This document shows, in pieces, positions 44,665 to 55,230 of a DNA stretch of 64,000 nucleotides. The DNA is from Methylococcus mesophilus (GTDB taxonomy: Bacteria; Pseudomonadota; Gammaproteobacteria; Methylococcales; Methylococcaceae), in assembly GCF_026247885.1 (NCBI RefSeq), contig NZ_CP110921.1, forward strand, positions 248,001 to 312,000, read 5' to 3'. Made by a program: the position numbers and the translations under genes. The stretch's first letter is position 1. Each line of letters starts with the position of its first letter. The notes beneath the pieces were generated by a model. The model was not told the origin of the DNA and did no database searches. It was given only the letters and a program-made list of their open reading frames with translations.

Positions 44665-45684
44665 CTAAGGCGATCTGCTCCCGAAGGCTTCGATTTCCAC
44701 CAGCAGTTCTTGACGGCAGACGTCGGCCTGCAGGAACAGGACCTCGGTGGCCGCCGGCAGGGCAGCGGCGAGTTCCCATTGTATCGGTTCCGTAGCGCAG
44801 CCGGGCCGGACATAGGCTTTGTAGCGGAAATCGGCGAGAGTGAAGCCGGCGCCGTCGGGTTCCCCGTTCAGCACGGAAACCAGAGCGGCGATGTTGGCCA
44901 GGGTTTCCCGCGTCTGCGCCGCGGCGTCGCCGGGATGCAGGCTTTCATGGCCGACTATGCTCGCGGTTCCCGAAATGAATACCGTCGTTTGGCCCTCCGA
45001 GCGCAGCAGTGCGGCGCGGGAAAAGCTCGGGCTGCGGGGCCCGTATTCCCCGGGATACAGGTAAGCGCTGAGCTGGCGCGGGTTCTCGATCGGGATCGCA
45101 GCAGTGCGCGAGGCAATGAAGTAGACCGTCAGCGGGCCGGTTTGCGTTCCGAGCGCACAGGCGGCAGGCAGGGCGCCGGCGATAGGCCGGTTCGCGCGAA
45201 GGAAGGCATCCTGCCGACCAATGTTGAACTGCCGGTAGCGTTCGAGGCCAGCCTCCTCCCGATGGATCCGGGGAAAGTAGTTCCAGATCCGTACGAGGTG
45301 CGGGTAGCCGTGCCGGTCGAGAAATCGGAAGAGGGAATCGTAGGTCTGCCCGGTTGCGCTGCGAATGTCCGAACCCGTCTCGGTTTGCAGCGTCCCGAAG
45401 AGATGGTGGCCGTCGCAGGCCCAGTCGATGGCTCCGGTCCGCCCGCGGCTCGTACGGCGCGTGCTCATCCAGATCTCGACCACCGCCTCGGCCGGCTGCA
45501 TCTGCGGCGTGGCGATCCCCAGCCGGGGAAGCGAGCGGGGGAGGTCGACCGGCTGATCCGCCCCGAAGCCTACGGCGCCGAGCCCGCGTTCCTCGATCAG
45601 GCCGGCCATGGCCGGCAGTTCGGCCTGCGGCAGGTAGACGAGTGACAGGGCGCCTTCTGCTGGCGTGACCATGGTTGGGGACAT
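44665..45684 (-). CDS. chorismatase (XanB2/FkbO/Hyg5-like)
   Basis: 339-aa protein of the FkbO/Hyg5/XanB2 type: RIWNYFPRIHREEAGLERYRQFNIGRQDAF, the substrate-site region of chorismatases, and later FISGTASIVGHESLHPGD with the C-terminal RidA-like fold (VRPGCATEPI). These enzymes split chorismate into 3-hydroxybenzoate, 4-hydroxybenzoate or dihydroxycyclohexadiene carboxylate; XanB2 provides the aryl starter of xanthomonadin. It starts at ATG 45684, overlapping the halogenase stop by 1 nt (TGATG), so they are coupled. Confidence 0.85.
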   Translation of the reverse strand: MSPTMVTPAEGALSLVYLPQAELPAMAGLIEERGLGAVGFGADQPVDLPRSLPRLGIATPQMQPAEAVVEIWMSTRRTSRGRTGAIDWACDGHHLFGTLQTETGSDIRSATGQTYDSLFRFLDRHGYPHLVRIWNYFPRIHREEAGLERYRQFNIGRQDAFLRANRPIAGALPAACALGTQTGPLTVYFIASRTAAIPIENPRQLSAYLYPGEYGPRSPSFSRAALLRSEGQTTVFISGTASIVGHESLHPGDAAAQTRETLANIAALVSVLNGEPDGAGFTLADFRYKAYVRPGCATEPIQWELAAALPAATEVLFLQADVCRQELLVEIEAFGSRSP

Positions 45685-47009
45685 CAGGCGGCGTCGGCGT
45701 CCTGGATGTTCAGGCCGCGCCGCCGGCGCGCGTCCAGGGTGCGGCGGAGGTACCACAGGCAGTTCAGGTAATAGACCACCTTGAACGCGTACAGCGAGAA
45801 CCAGATCGGCGTTTTGCCGAAGATGTCGCCGGCCAGCAACGACAGCAAGGCCTCCTTCATGCGCAGGAGGTTCTGCGGCGCCATGAAAAGTTCGCGCATC
45901 GTCGGGTTGGTCATCCGGTAGATGAACCAGGAAAACTCGCGCGGGCCGTGCCGCATCCGCCGGTCGAAGCGCTTGAGCGCCGCGCTCGCACGCTGCGGCC
46001 GGCTCAGGCAGGCATCGACTGTCTCGGCAGCGGTCACCCCCCCCTGCATGGCGAACAGGACGCCGGAGGAAAACACCGGGTCGATGAAGGCGAATGCGTC
46101 GCCAATCAGCAAATAGCGCTCGCCGTGCGTCCGAGAGGAAACATAGGAGAAATTGCCGGTGGCCTGCACGTCCGAAACCAGGTCGGCAGCGGCCAGGCGC
46201 TCGGCAAGAGCCGGACACAAGGCGATCGTGTCGAGAAAGAATTCGCGCAGCGGTTTGTCTCTGCGTTTCATGTAATAGGGCCACGTCACCGCGCCCACGC
46301 TGGTCGTGCCGTCGGCCAGGGGGATGAACCAGAACCATCCGTGCTCGAACCAGAATACCGAGATGCTGCCCTCGTGGCGGCCGCTGCGGCGGCGCGCGTT
46401 CGCGAAGTGGCCGTAGACCGCGGCGCTGTTGTGCTTCCTGTTGCGCTGCTTGAGCTTCAGACGGTTGGCGATGAAGGTATCGCGGCCGGAAGCGTCGATC
46501 ACGAAACGCGCCAGCCACCGCCGGCTCCGCCCTTCGTCGTCCTGGGCATCGACTTCCGCGTTTTGCCCGTCGCCCAGAAACCGGATGTCCGAGGCCCGCC
46601 AGCCCTCCAGGACTTCCGCGCCGCACTTCGCCGCGTTCCGGATCAGGATGTGGTCGAACTCCGATCGCCGCACCTGGTAGGCGTGCGGCATGGATTTGTC
46701 CCAGGCGTCGGCGAATTCGAAGGTGAGCGTGTCGTCGTGATCGGGCGACACGAACTCCGCGCCGGGTTTGTACATGCCGATGCGCTCGACTTCATCCTTC
46801 ACACCCAGCCTTTCCAGTAAGGGGAGGTTGGCCGGCAGCAGGGACTCGCCGATGTGGAAACGGGGATGGCGGCATTTTTCCAGCACCACCGTGCGGTAGC
46901 CGCGCTCGGCCAGGAGTGAGGCGGCCGTGGAACCGGCGGGTCCCCCGCCTATGACCAGCACGTCGCATTCGGCGGATTGTGGAGTCAGAGATTCGCAGCG
47001 CGGGTTCAT
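45684..47009 (-). CDS. flavin-dependent halogenase-like protein
   Basis: 441-aa FAD enzyme of the tryptophan/phenol halogenase superfamily: FAD-binding GGGPAGSTAA (21-30), RFHIGESLLPANLPLLERLGV, the halogenase signature WFWFIP (225-230, W-x-W-x-I-P), and GDAFAFIDPVFSSGV for the isoalloxazine site. A lysine (K81, in MYKPGAEF) lies where the catalytic Lys of the family would be. In xanthomonadin clusters such an enzyme is associated with aryl bromination. Start at ATG 47009 (MNPRCESL); an earlier ATG at 47054 overlaps the promoter. It is the first gene of the minus-strand operon. Confidence 0.88.
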   Translation of the reverse strand: MNPRCESLTPQSAECDVLVIGGGPAGSTAASLLAERGYRTVVLEKCRHPRFHIGESLLPANLPLLERLGVKDEVERIGMYKPGAEFVSPDHDDTLTFEFADAWDKSMPHAYQVRRSEFDHILIRNAAKCGAEVLEGWRASDIRFLGDGQNAEVDAQDDEGRSRRWLARFVIDASGRDTFIANRLKLKQRNRKHNSAAVYGHFANARRRSGRHEGSISVFWFEHGWFWFIPLADGTTSVGAVTWPYYMKRRDKPLREFFLDTIALCPALAERLAAADLVSDVQATGNFSYVSSRTHGERYLLIGDAFAFIDPVFSSGVLFAMQGGVTAAETVDACLSRPQRASAALKRFDRRMRHGPREFSWFIYRMTNPTMRELFMAPQNLLRMKEALLSLLAGDIFGKTPIWFSLYAFKVVYYLNCLWYLRRTLDARRRRGLNIQDADAA

Positions 47010-47424
47010 TGGGATGGATCGAATCTGGACCGGGTAGGTGACGCGGGCCGGCAATTATAGCTTTAACGATCCGGCAGTTGCGAACCACGACGCCCCGGCG
47101 GAAAGCGACTCGGCCGGTTCTCGCCGAAGTTATCCATGAATCCGATGCAGGGCCGGCGGGCAGGGGGGGGTGTGTCAGATTTTTCCAATGCACTTCGGTT
47201 TGCAGATTGTTAGAGTTCAGCCGCGTCGAATTGGCCACAATGTTCATTTAGTTGGACTAGATTTGCTCGACAGGAAGGGCGGGGGCAAAGAAGGATTCAG
47301 CGGACAGTTTTGGCTGAAACCGGCGGCGCGATCTTTGCTGAGGTGCATGGAGTGCCAATGCCGGCCGTTTGCGCGACGTCTACGGTGAACCGGGGAAGCT
47401 TGGATGATGAAGGAGCCGATAAAA
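47010..47424. other. divergent intergenic region between pigment-type and cellulose-binding genes
   Basis: About 415 bp with no convincing gene. It holds the -10 box for the halogenase operon and a run of eight G near 47163-47170. The last 20 bp contain an AAGGAG ribosome site for the large plus-strand gene. The short open frames in it have no coding character. Confidence 0.55.
47054..47059 (-). promoter_or_regulatory. candidate -10 box of the halogenase operon
   Basis: TATAAT on the minus strand, 45 bp before the halogenase ATG. Only a weak -35 (TCGCAA, three of six matches) is found 18 bp further upstream. Confidence 0.45.
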
Positions 47425-50400
47425 ATGAAACGTTACTTTTGGGTTTGGGCAGGGGGGCTTTGCCTGTGGGGACTGTTCTGCGGCGCGTCGTGGGCGGCCG
47501 TATCCTGCAGCGCGGATTACGTCGTCGATACTCAGACTTCATCCGGTTTCACGGCGACGGTGCGGCTCGTCAATCAGGGCGACGCGGTCGATGGCTGGAC
47601 CGTTACCTGGACCATGCCCGATGGCCAGAAGATCACTCGGCTATGGAATGGCAAATACGCTCAGAAGAAGGGCGCAGTCAGTGTGAGGAACAAGGCGTCG
47701 AACCGTAAAGTGGCTGCCGGCGAGGTCATCGAGTTCGGCTTCCAGGCGAGCCATAAGGGGACCAACCGGATTCCGGGGGACATCGCCCTGAACGGAACGC
47801 AATGCGCAGGAACGCCGGCATCGGCTACCGTTTCGGCCACCGCTGGGGCGTGCGAAGCCAGTTACCGGATTTCCGAACAGTGGAACAGCGGATACACCGC
47901 CGAAGTGAAGATCAGGAACGACGGCCCTGCGCTGGCGGGATGGAACGTCGCCTGGGAAATGCCGGACGGCCAGCAGGTCACGAATTCCTGGAACGGCCAG
48001 TTCGTCCAGACGGGCGCACACGTCGACGTCGGCAACCTGGACTGGAACAAGGACATTCCCACGGGATCGAACATCGAATTCGGTTTCAACGGCAGTCACA
48101 CCGGCATCAATCGCACGCCTGCGAGCCTGAGCGTCAACGGCGTGAAATGCACGGTGGCCGTGGTCACGCCCCCCCCTTCGCCGAAACCGGAGGCGTGCGA
48201 AGCCACCTATCAGATTTCCGATCAGTGGAACACCGGTTTCACGGCCAACGTCCGGATCAGAAACGATGGGGACCCGCTGGCTGGGTGGAAGGTCGCCTGG
48301 GATATGCCCGATGGCCAGCAGGTCACGAATTCCTGGAACGGCCAGTTCGCCCAGACCGGGTCCCACGTGGAAGTCGGCAACCTCGACTGGAACAGGGACA
48401 TTCCCACCGGATCGAACATCGAATTCGGCTTCAACGGCAGCCATGCCGGCGCCAACCGCGCACCTTCGAGCCTGAGCCTCAATGGCGTAGCCTGTGCGCT
48501 GGTCACGGCTACGCCGTCCCCCACGCCCGCGCCGACCGCTACGCCGAGTCCTGCTCCGACGCCGGCTCCCACGCCCAGCCCGGCGCCGACAGCGAGCCCG
48601 AGTCCGGCGCCCACGCCGACACCGGCGCCGACTTCCAGCCCCAGCCCTACGCCTACGCCTACGCCGACAGGGCCCTGCCAGGCCGACTACCAGGTGACGG
48701 CGCAATGGAATGATGGATTCACCGCCAACGTGAAAGTCAGAAACAACGGCACCGCCCTGGACGGCTGGACGGTCGCCTGGACCATGCCCAGCGGCCAAAC
48801 CGTGACGGAAATGTGGAACGGCCAGTATGTCCAGACCGGCACCCAGGTCGCGGTGACGCCGGCGGACTGGAATCGCCAGATCGCCAGCGGCGCTTCCATC
48901 GAATTCGGCTTCAACGGCAGCCATTCCGGCACCAACGCCGTACCCGGCGTGCTGACGCTGAATGGTGCCGCTTGCGCCACCACCACGGGCGGCGGCACCC
49001 CCACGCCGACCCCCGTACCGGTGGCGCCGGGGGCACCGGCCGGTCTGTCCGCCGCCGTGGCCGACAACGCCGTCGTCAACCTGGTTTGGACCGCGGCGGA
49101 TGCATACGCCCAGGGTTTCCGGATCGAGCGCCGCGCCGCCGGCGGTGTCGACTGGGCTCTCGTGGCCGAAACGGCTGCCGGCGCCCCGTCGTTCGGCGAC
49201 GGCACGGTGGCCATGGGGAACGACTACGAGTATCGGGTCTACGCCTTCAACGCGGTGGGGAACAGTCCGCCAGCGACGGCATCCGCATCCTTGCCGACCT
49301 TGCTCAAGTACGGCGAGTCTCAGTACCAGAAACAGGGCTGTGCCAGCTGCCACGGAAAGGACGGCAAAGGAGGCTTCACCAACAAGCCGCTGGTCCATTT
49401 CACGGCCGACCAGCTCGCGACGCTCACCGAGATCATCCGCGTCCGCATGCCCCCGTCCAAGCCTTCGAACTGCGTCAGCAACTGCGCGGCGGGTACCGCA
49501 AAGTACATCATCGAGGTGCTTGCCGCCGCCGCTTCGGGGGGCGGTGGCGGCGGCGGCAACGCCTGCGCCGGCAGCCCGCCGCCCGGCGGACGGGCATTGC
49601 GCCTGCTGACCCGCCAGGAATACCAGAACACGGTCAACGACCTGCTCGGGCTGTCCGAAAATCTGGTGCATCTCCTGCCGGAGGAAAACCGCGTGGATGG
49701 CTTCGACAACAATGTCGCAACCAACCTGGTGACGAGCATTCGCCTCGAGGCTTACCTGACCCAGGCCGAGGCCCTCGCCGCGAAGGCGGTGCAGCAGAAC
49801 TGGAACGCCCTGCTGCCCTGCACCCAGCAGGATGCGGCCTGTGCCCGTCAGTTCGTCGAGGCTTTCGGCAAGCGTGCCTACCGGCGGCCATTGACCACGG
49901 AAGAAGCCGACGCCTATGCTGCGCTGTTCGGGCAGGGCTCATTCCGGGAGGGCGTGGAGGCGGCCATCACCCATATGCTGGTTTCGCCGAATTTCCTCTA
50001 CCGTTCCGAGCTGGGCGAGGTGCAGGCGGACGGGACCTACAAGCTGACGCCTTACGAGACGGCGAGCGCCCTTTCCTATCTGTTCCTGGGGTCGCTGCCC
50101 GACGGCGAACTGGTCAGTGCAGCCGACCAGAACCTCTTGGACACGCCGGACCAGCGCATCGCCCAGGCCTCGCGCCTCTTGAGCCTGCCGCGCAGCCGCA
50201 ACCGGGTGGGCCATTTCGTCGGCCAGTGGCTGCTGGGTTCCAGCCCGTACACACTGCCGGAGAAGGACCAGGCGGTGTATCCGCGCTACACGGCGGCGGT
50301 GAAGTCTTCGATGTCAGAAGAGCTGATCGGCTTCTTCGACCATGTCGCCTTCGAGTCCACCCAGAGCTTTCCGGAGCTGTTCACGGCGAACTACGTCGTC

Positions 50401-51084
50401 GTCAACAACACCCTGGCGGGCTACTACGGGCTCGGCAGTCCCGGCGGCAGCGGATTCGCGCCCGTGACGGTGAGCGACGGAACCCGCACCGGCATCCTCA
50501 CGCTCGGCGCGGTGCTGTCCCGCTACGCCAACAGCAACGAGTCGCATCCGTTCAAGCGCGGCGGCTTCCTGTACAAGCGCCTGCTTTGCCGCGATCTGCC
50601 GCTGCCGGCCAACGCAGGTTTCATCCAGGCGCCGCAGCCGGATCCGAATGCGACGACGCGGCAGCGCTTCGAGTTCCACAGCAAGTCCAATACCAGCTGC
50701 TACGGCTGCCACCAGTACCTGGACGGACCGGGCTTCGGATTCGAGAACTACGACGGCTCCGGCATCTTCAGGGCATCCGAAAACGGACAGGCGATCGACG
50801 CCAGCGGCGTCCTGCGCGGCCTGGAGACGTTCACGCCCACCGAGGAGCTGAGCTTCACCGATCTCCCCGATCTCAGCCGGAAAATCGCCGCCAGCCCGAC
50901 CGCGGCGCAGTGCGCGGCGCGCCAGTACTACCGATTTACCACCGGCAGACGGGAGGCGTCGTCCGACAGCTGCTCCCTGGACAGCTTCCTGCGGAACTAT
51001 TCGGCCAACGGCTACAACCTGCAGACCATGCTGCTCGGCATCGTCAACGCCCCCGGCTTCACCTCGCGCCGCGCCGATCAATAA
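47425..51084 (+). CDS. secreted multidomain protein: four CBM2-like domains, FN3, heme c and DUF1592-type (PSD1-like) domains
   Basis: 1219-aa exported protein. After a signal peptide (residues about 1-25) come four CBM2-type cellulose-binding-like domains (about 27-130, 140-245, 255-360, 415-520), each bounded by a Cys pair. A Pro/Thr-rich linker of alternating TPSPAP units lies before the fourth. An FN3-like domain (about 535-620) and a short cytochrome segment with one CASCH motif (nt 49339-49353) follow. The C-terminal half carries the DUF1587/1592/1588/1585 series of planctomycete cytochrome proteins, with a second heme-like site CYGCH (nt 50698-50712). ATG 47425 is chosen because AAGGAG lies 9 nt upstream; ATG 47404 is in-frame but weaker. 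Confidence 0.88.
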   Translation: MKRYFWVWAGGLCLWGLFCGASWAAVSCSADYVVDTQTSSGFTATVRLVNQGDAVDGWTVTWTMPDGQKITRLWNGKYAQKKGAVSVRNKASNRKVAAGEVIEFGFQASHKGTNRIPGDIALNGTQCAGTPASATVSATAGACEASYRISEQWNSGYTAEVKIRNDGPALAGWNVAWEMPDGQQVTNSWNGQFVQTGAHVDVGNLDWNKDIPTGSNIEFGFNGSHTGINRTPASLSVNGVKCTVAVVTPPPSPKPEACEATYQISDQWNTGFTANVRIRNDGDPLAGWKVAWDMPDGQQVTNSWNGQFAQTGSHVEVGNLDWNRDIPTGSNIEFGFNGSHAGANRAPSSLSLNGVACALVTATPSPTPAPTATPSPAPTPAPTPSPAPTASPSPAPTPTPAPTSSPSPTPTPTPTGPCQADYQVTAQWNDGFTANVKVRNNGTALDGWTVAWTMPSGQTVTEMWNGQYVQTGTQVAVTPADWNRQIASGASIEFGFNGSHSGTNAVPGVLTLNGAACATTTGGGTPTPTPVPVAPGAPAGLSAAVADNAVVNLVWTAADAYAQGFRIERRAAGGVDWALVAETAAGAPSFGDGTVAMGNDYEYRVYAFNAVGNSPPATASASLPTLLKYGESQYQKQGCASCHGKDGKGGFTNKPLVHFTADQLATLTEIIRVRMPPSKPSNCVSNCAAGTAKYIIEVLAAAASGGGGGGGNACAGSPPPGGRALRLLTRQEYQNTVNDLLGLSENLVHLLPEENRVDGFDNNVATNLVTSIRLEAYLTQAEALAAKAVQQNWNALLPCTQQDAACARQFVEAFGKRAYRRPLTTEEADAYAALFGQGSFREGVEAAITHMLVSPNFLYRSELGEVQADGTYKLTPYETASALSYLFLGSLPDGELVSAADQNLLDTPDQRIAQASRLLSLPRSRNRVGHFVGQWLLGSSPYTLPEKDQAVYPRYTAAVKSSMSEELIGFFDHVAFESTQSFPELFTANYVVVNNTLAGYYGLGSPGGSGFAPVTVSDGTRTGILTLGAVLSRYANSNESHPFKRGGFLYKRLLCRDLPLPANAGFIQAPQPDPNATTRQRFEFHSKSNTSCYGCHQYLDGPGFGFENYDGSGIFRASENGQAIDASGVLRGLETFTPTEELSFTDLPDLSRKIAASPTAAQCAARQYYRFTTGRREASSDSCSLDSFLRNYSANGYNLQTMLLGIVNAPGFTSRRADQ

Positions 51085-51094
51085 GGAGAATGCA

Positions 51095-52360
51095 ATGAGC
51101 TATTCGATCAAACGCAGGGATTTCCTGAAACTCGCCGGGGCCACCGGGCTCGGCCTGAGCTTCGCGCGGCTGGCGCTGGGGGCGGGCTCAAGCCCGCGCC
51201 GGGTGATCTTCGTCTACACCCCGGATGGCGCCATTCCGGCCCAGTGGCACGCGCAGGGCACCGGTACCGATTTCACGCTGCCGGCCATGACCCAGCCGCT
51301 GGAGCGGGTGCGCCAGCATTGCATCTTCCTGAGCGGGTTGAACATGGTCGGTCCCGGCGGTACCCACGAGGGGGGCGTCATCAAGCTGCTGACCGGTACG
51401 GGGGGGCAGAACAGCACGCTGGGCGTGTCGCTGGACTACTACCTGGGCCAGGTCTTCAAGACCCAGACGATACGGCCTCATTTGAACTTGAACATCGTTC
51501 CGATCTACACCGACAAGCACATCACCTACGACAACAACGGCGTTCCCGTCGTACCCGAAATGAATCCCCTGGCGGCGTTCGACTCGCTGTTCGGCGCCAG
51601 CGCCGGCGATAACGCGCGGGCCCAGCGCCGCATCGGCGCCCTGGATCATTCGCTGAGCGAACTGAACGCCCTGCGCACCCGGCTGGGTACGACGGAAAAG
51701 GTCAAGCTGGACACCCATCTGGACGCCTTGCGCGAGCTGGAGCAGAAACTGCAGTCGGCGGCGGCCGGAAGTTGCCCTGCCTGGAATTTCAATCCGACCG
51801 GCTTTCAGGTGACGCGCACGGCGCTGTGGCAGAACCCGGAGTTCATGGACGCCAGCCGGATGGGGACGATCGCCGATCTGCACACGGACGTGGCGGTGCA
51901 CGCCCTGGCTTGCGATCTGACCCGCGTCGTCACCCTGAAGTGGAACAACTCGGTGCACGACAACGTGATCAAGGAAGCCGGCAGCCCGATGACCTGCCAC
52001 GGCGCATCGCACGACGCGGGGCAGGACTTCGTGACCGTCAAGGCCTGGTACATGGAGCGCTTCGCGCGCCTGATCGAACAGTTGCAAGCCACGCCTGACG
52101 GCGGTGGAACTCTCCTGGACAATACCCTGGTTTTCCACGGCAGCTGTCTCGCCAACGGGAGCTGGCACAACCACGACGACATGCCCTTCATCTTGGCAGG
52201 CGGCGCAGCCGGCGGAATGGCGACCGGGCGCAGTCTGAAGTTCAGCGGCGTTCCGCACAATAAACTCTTGGTGTCCATCGCCCGGTTCATGGGCGTGAAC
52301 ATCAACAGTTTCGGGGACCAGGACAGCTCGCCAGGGCCCTTGTCAGGTCTGTCCGGCTGA
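51095..52360 (+). CDS. DUF1552 family exported protein
   Basis: 421-aa protein with a Tat-like start (KRRDFLKLAGATGLGL) followed by the DUF1552 region (VIFVYTPDGAIPAQWHAQGTG, LSGLNMVGPGGTHEGG...NSTLGVSLDYYLGQ). DUF1552 proteins are nearly always encoded directly after a DUF1592-type cytochrome protein, as here: the ribosome site AAGGAG overlaps the upstream stop (TAAGGAG). The substrate and reaction of these pairs are not established; oxidation of a polymer or sugar is one idea. Confidence 0.88.
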   Translation: MSYSIKRRDFLKLAGATGLGLSFARLALGAGSSPRRVIFVYTPDGAIPAQWHAQGTGTDFTLPAMTQPLERVRQHCIFLSGLNMVGPGGTHEGGVIKLLTGTGGQNSTLGVSLDYYLGQVFKTQTIRPHLNLNIVPIYTDKHITYDNNGVPVVPEMNPLAAFDSLFGASAGDNARAQRRIGALDHSLSELNALRTRLGTTEKVKLDTHLDALRELEQKLQSAAAGSCPAWNFNPTGFQVTRTALWQNPEFMDASRMGTIADLHTDVAVHALACDLTRVVTLKWNNSVHDNVIKEAGSPMTCHGASHDAGQDFVTVKAWYMERFARLIEQLQATPDGGGTLLDNTLVFHGSCLANGSWHNHDDMPFILAGGAAGGMATGRSLKFSGVPHNKLLVSIARFMGVNINSFGDQDSSPGPLSGLSG

Positions 52361-52453
52361 GGCCGGGGCGGACCGATTCTGGAAGAAAGCGGGCGCCATG
52401 ACTTATACTTGCGGCCCTTTTCAACGAAGACGGCGCCCGCGGTTCTTCCCGAC

Positions 52454-53650
52454 ATGAATCCCAAGCTCGCCAGCCTGCACCCTTATCCCTTCGAGAAGCT
52501 GGCGGATCTCAAACGGGGCCGGGTGCCGCCGGCGGACAAGCCTCACATCGCGATGTCCATCGGCGAGCCCCAGCATCCGACACCGCACTTCGTCGCCGAG
52601 GCGCTGCTGCAGCATCTGCACGGCCTGTCCGCCTATCCGACCACCAAGGGTGGCCCGGAATTGCGCCGCAGCATCGCGCAATGGCTGGAACGGCGGTTCG
52701 CCCTGGGGGAGGGCGCGGTAGACCCGGAGCGGCAGGTGCTGCCGGTCAACGGCACGCGGGAAGCGCTGTTCGCCTTTGCCCAGGCCGTGATCGATCCGGC
52801 GGAGCAGCCGCTCGTGCTGATGCCGAACCCGTTCTATCAGATCTACGAGGGCGCGGCGATCCTGGCCGGCGCGGAGCCTTTTTTCCTCAATACCACGGCT
52901 GAGTCCGGATTCCTGCCGGATTTCGATGCGGTGCCGGAATCGGTATGGCGGCGGTGCCGGCTGGTCTACGTCTGCTCCCCGGGCAATCCCACCGGCGCGG
53001 TGATGGGGGCCGATCAGCAACGGCAGTTGCTGGAACTGGCAGAAAGGTACGATTTCATCGTCGCATCGGACGAATGCTATTCGGAGCTGTACGCCGATGA
53101 GGCCGATCCGCCGTCGGGTTTGCTCCAGATCGCAGCCACCATGGGTAATACCGAATTCCGCCGCTGCGTGGTGTTCCATTCCCTGTCCAAGCGCTCCAAT
53201 GCGCCGGGCCTTCGCTCGGGCTTCGTGGCCGGCGACGCCGGGATCCTGAGCCGTTTCCTGTTGTACCGGACCTATCACGGCTGCGCCATGTCGCTTCCGG
53301 TGCAAACGGCCAGCGAAAGGACCTGGGCCGACGAAGCCCATGTGCGCGAAAACCGGACGCTTTACCGGCAGAAGTTCGACGCCGTTGCCGCCGTGCTGGG
53401 GGACGTCCTCGAGATGGCCGTGCCCTCGGCCGGGTTTTATCTTTGGCCGCGCACCCCGATCGAAGACACGGCATTTGCCGCCGGCCTGTTCGAGGCTCAG
53501 AATGTCACGGTGCTGCCGGGGCGGTTTTTGTCACGTCACAGCGGCGGCTCCGATCCGGGCGCAGGCCATGTCCGCATCGCCCTGGTCGCTCCTTTGGAGG
53601 AGTGTGTCGAAGCGGCGCATCGTATCAAGCAGTTCATTCAAACCTTATAG
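52454..53650 (+). CDS. dapC: N-succinyldiaminopimelate aminotransferase
   Basis: 398-aa fold-type I PLP enzyme of lysine and peptidoglycan precursor synthesis. The PLP lysine lies in [17 protein letters not shown], and [19 protein letters not shown] and the C-terminal [15 protein letters not shown] Arg site are typical. ATG at 52454 gives [16 protein letters not shown], the DapC N-terminus; the longer frame from 52409 is rejected. dapD follows after 11 bp, so the two sequential lysine-pathway genes are co-transcribed. Confidence 0.9.
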   Translation: MNPKLASLHPYPFEKLADLKRGRVPPADKPHIAMSIGEPQHPTPHFVAEALLQHLHGLSAYPTTKGGPELRRSIAQWLERRFALGEGAVDPERQVLPVNGTREALFAFAQAVIDPAEQPLVLMPNPFYQIYEGAAILAGAEPFFLNTTAESGFLPDFDAVPESVWRRCRLVYVCSPGNPTGAVMGADQQRQLLELAERYDFIVASDECYSELYADEADPPSGLLQIAATMGNTEFRRCVVFHSLSKRSNAPGLRSGFVAGDAGILSRFLLYRTYHGCAMSLPVQTASERTWADEAHVRENRTLYRQKFDAVAAVLGDVLEMAVPSAGFYLWPRTPIEDTAFAAGLFEAQNVTVLPGRFLSRHSGGSDPGAGHVRIALVAPLEECVEAAHRIKQFIQTL

Positions 53651-53661
53651 TCAGCGATAAC

Positions 53662-54477
53662 ATGTCTTTGGAAAACATCATCAACGAAGCTTTCGAAAAT
53701 CGTGCGCAGATCAGCCCGGGTGCGGTAGGCGCCGAAGTGCGCGAGGCGGTGGAAGAGGCGCTGCGGTTGCTGGACAGCGGCGCGGCCCGCGTCGCCGAGA
53801 AGAAGGACGGAGGCTGGGTCGTCAACCAGTGGCTGAAGAAGGCGGTACTGCTGTCCTTCCGCATCAACGACAACCGCGTGATGGACGGCGGCGAGACGCG
53901 CTATTTCGACAAGGTCGAACCCAAGTTCGGCAGCTTCAGCCCGGAAGATTTCCGTGCCGCGGGCGTCCGCGTGGTGCCACCCGCCGCCGTCCGCCGGGGC
54001 GCCTATATCGCCCCCGGCGTGATCCTGATGCCGTCCTTCGTCAACATCGGCGCCTATGTCGATTCCGGCACCATGGTCGACACCTGGGCCACGGTGGGCT
54101 CCTGCGCCCAGATCGGCAAGAATGTCCACCTCTCCGGCGGCGTCGGCATCGGCGGCGTGCTGGAACCGCTTCAGGCGGGCCCGACCATCATCGAGGACAA
54201 CTGCTTCATCGGCGCGCGTTCCGAAATCGTCGAAGGCGTCGTCGTGGAAGAGGGTTCGGTGATCTCGATGGGCGTCTACATAGGCCAGAGCACCAAGATA
54301 TACAACCGGATGACCGGCGAGATCAGCTACGGCCGGGTTCCCGCGGGCTCCGTCGTGGTGTCCGGCAACCTGCCGGCCAAGGACGGCAGCCACAGCCTGT
54401 ATTGCGCGGTGATCATCAAGCAGGTGGATGAGAAGACCCGCGGCAAGGTCGGCATCAACGAGTTGCTCAGAGACTGA
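53662..54477 (+). CDS. dapD: 2,3,4,5-tetrahydropyridine-2,6-dicarboxylate N-succinyltransferase
   Basis: 271-aa DapD, the succinyl-CoA-dependent step before DapC. The N-terminal helical part ends near residue 100; then left-handed beta-helix hexapeptide repeats run from [28 protein letters not shown] to [19 protein letters not shown]. The C-terminal [15 protein letters not shown] is characteristic. It is paired with dapC upstream. Confidence 0.97.
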   Translation: MSLENIINEAFENRAQISPGAVGAEVREAVEEALRLLDSGAARVAEKKDGGWVVNQWLKKAVLLSFRINDNRVMDGGETRYFDKVEPKFGSFSPEDFRAAGVRVVPPAAVRRGAYIAPGVILMPSFVNIGAYVDSGTMVDTWATVGSCAQIGKNVHLSGGVGIGGVLEPLQAGPTIIEDNCFIGARSEIVEGVVVEEGSVISMGVYIGQSTKIYNRMTGEISYGRVPAGSVVVSGNLPAKDGSHSLYCAVIIKQVDEKTRGKVGINELLRD

Positions 54478-54516
54478 TAATCAAACAAAAAATATATTGA
54501 AAATCGAGGACGAGTC

Positions 54517-54921
54517 ATGAAACGAGTATCCGCTGCGGTATTGGGCCTTTTGTTTTCCGCCAACGTGTTCGCTGTCGCCCAGCATTACGTTCGCCAGGAT
54601 GGCGGCCATGTCCAGCACCTGAAGGTCAACAAGGTGGGCAATGAAATCCGCGTCGGGGTGGACGTCGACTTCGAGCCGGTCGGGAGCGTCGACGAAGGCA
54701 AGCGGCCCTGTTCGCACGAACTCGACGGCATTGCGGAGCAGGCCGCCGAGAACGAACTGGTGCTGAAGAAGCAGGTGGAAAGTGAAGCGCGTTACTGCGA
54801 GCTGAAGATTCATCTCAAAGGCGATGCGGCCGTGATCGAGCAGTCCAAGGATTGCGATTATTTCCTCGGCACCTACTGCAAATTTGCCTCTGAAGGCAAG
54901 CCACTGGTTCTCGTCAAATGA
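54517..54921 (+). CDS. small secreted protein of unknown function
   Basis: 134-aa protein with a classical signal peptide (MKRVSAAVLGLLFSANVFAVA, cleavage about residue 20). The mature part has four cysteines (CSHEL, YCELK, DCDYF, YCKFA), probably disulfide-bonded. Family not recognised. It lies between dapD and tatA, 39 bp from dapD and 83 bp from tatA. Confidence 0.75.
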   Translation: MKRVSAAVLGLLFSANVFAVAQHYVRQDGGHVQHLKVNKVGNEIRVGVDVDFEPVGSVDEGKRPCSHELDGIAEQAAENELVLKKQVESEARYCELKIHLKGDAAVIEQSKDCDYFLGTYCKFASEGKPLVLVK

Positions 54922-55004
54922 CGAGGAGAATGCGGTGCGCCCCCCGATTGACCCGGGCCGGGCGCCACGCGAATCCATATGAATCCAACCCCGGAGTTTG
55001 AACC

Positions 55005-55223
55005 ATGGGCATAGGTGTTTGGGAGTTGCTGCTGCTCTTTCTGATCGTTCTGGTCGTGTTCGGCACCAAGCGCTTGCGCAATATCGGCGGCGACCTCGGC
55101 GGCGCAATCAAGAGCTTCCGCTCCGCAATGAGCGAAAGCGAGGATAAGGACAAGCCTTCCGAGGACACGACGCGCACCATTGAAGGCGAGGTGGTCGACA
55201 AGAAAGAGACAGACAAGGTCTGA
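55005..55223 (+). CDS. tatA: Sec-independent protein translocase TatA
   Basis: 72-aa TatA: one N-terminal helix (IGVWELLLLFLIVLVVFG), then the FGTKRLRNIGGDLGGAIKSFR amphipathic helix, then a charged tail. It forms the pore-like part of the Tat exporter. First of tatA-tatB-tatC in a compact operon. Clients in this window include the SoxC-like and DUF1552 proteins, both with Arg-Arg leaders. Confidence 0.97.
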   Translation: MGIGVWELLLLFLIVLVVFGTKRLRNIGGDLGGAIKSFRSAMSESEDKDKPSEDTTRTIEGEVVDKKETDKV

Positions 55224-55230
55224 CCGGGCC

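Noticed and set aside
47163-47170. Eight-G run upstream of the cellulose-binding gene.
   Set aside because: It lies more than 250 bp from the start, outside any identifiable promoter, so phase variation is not supported.
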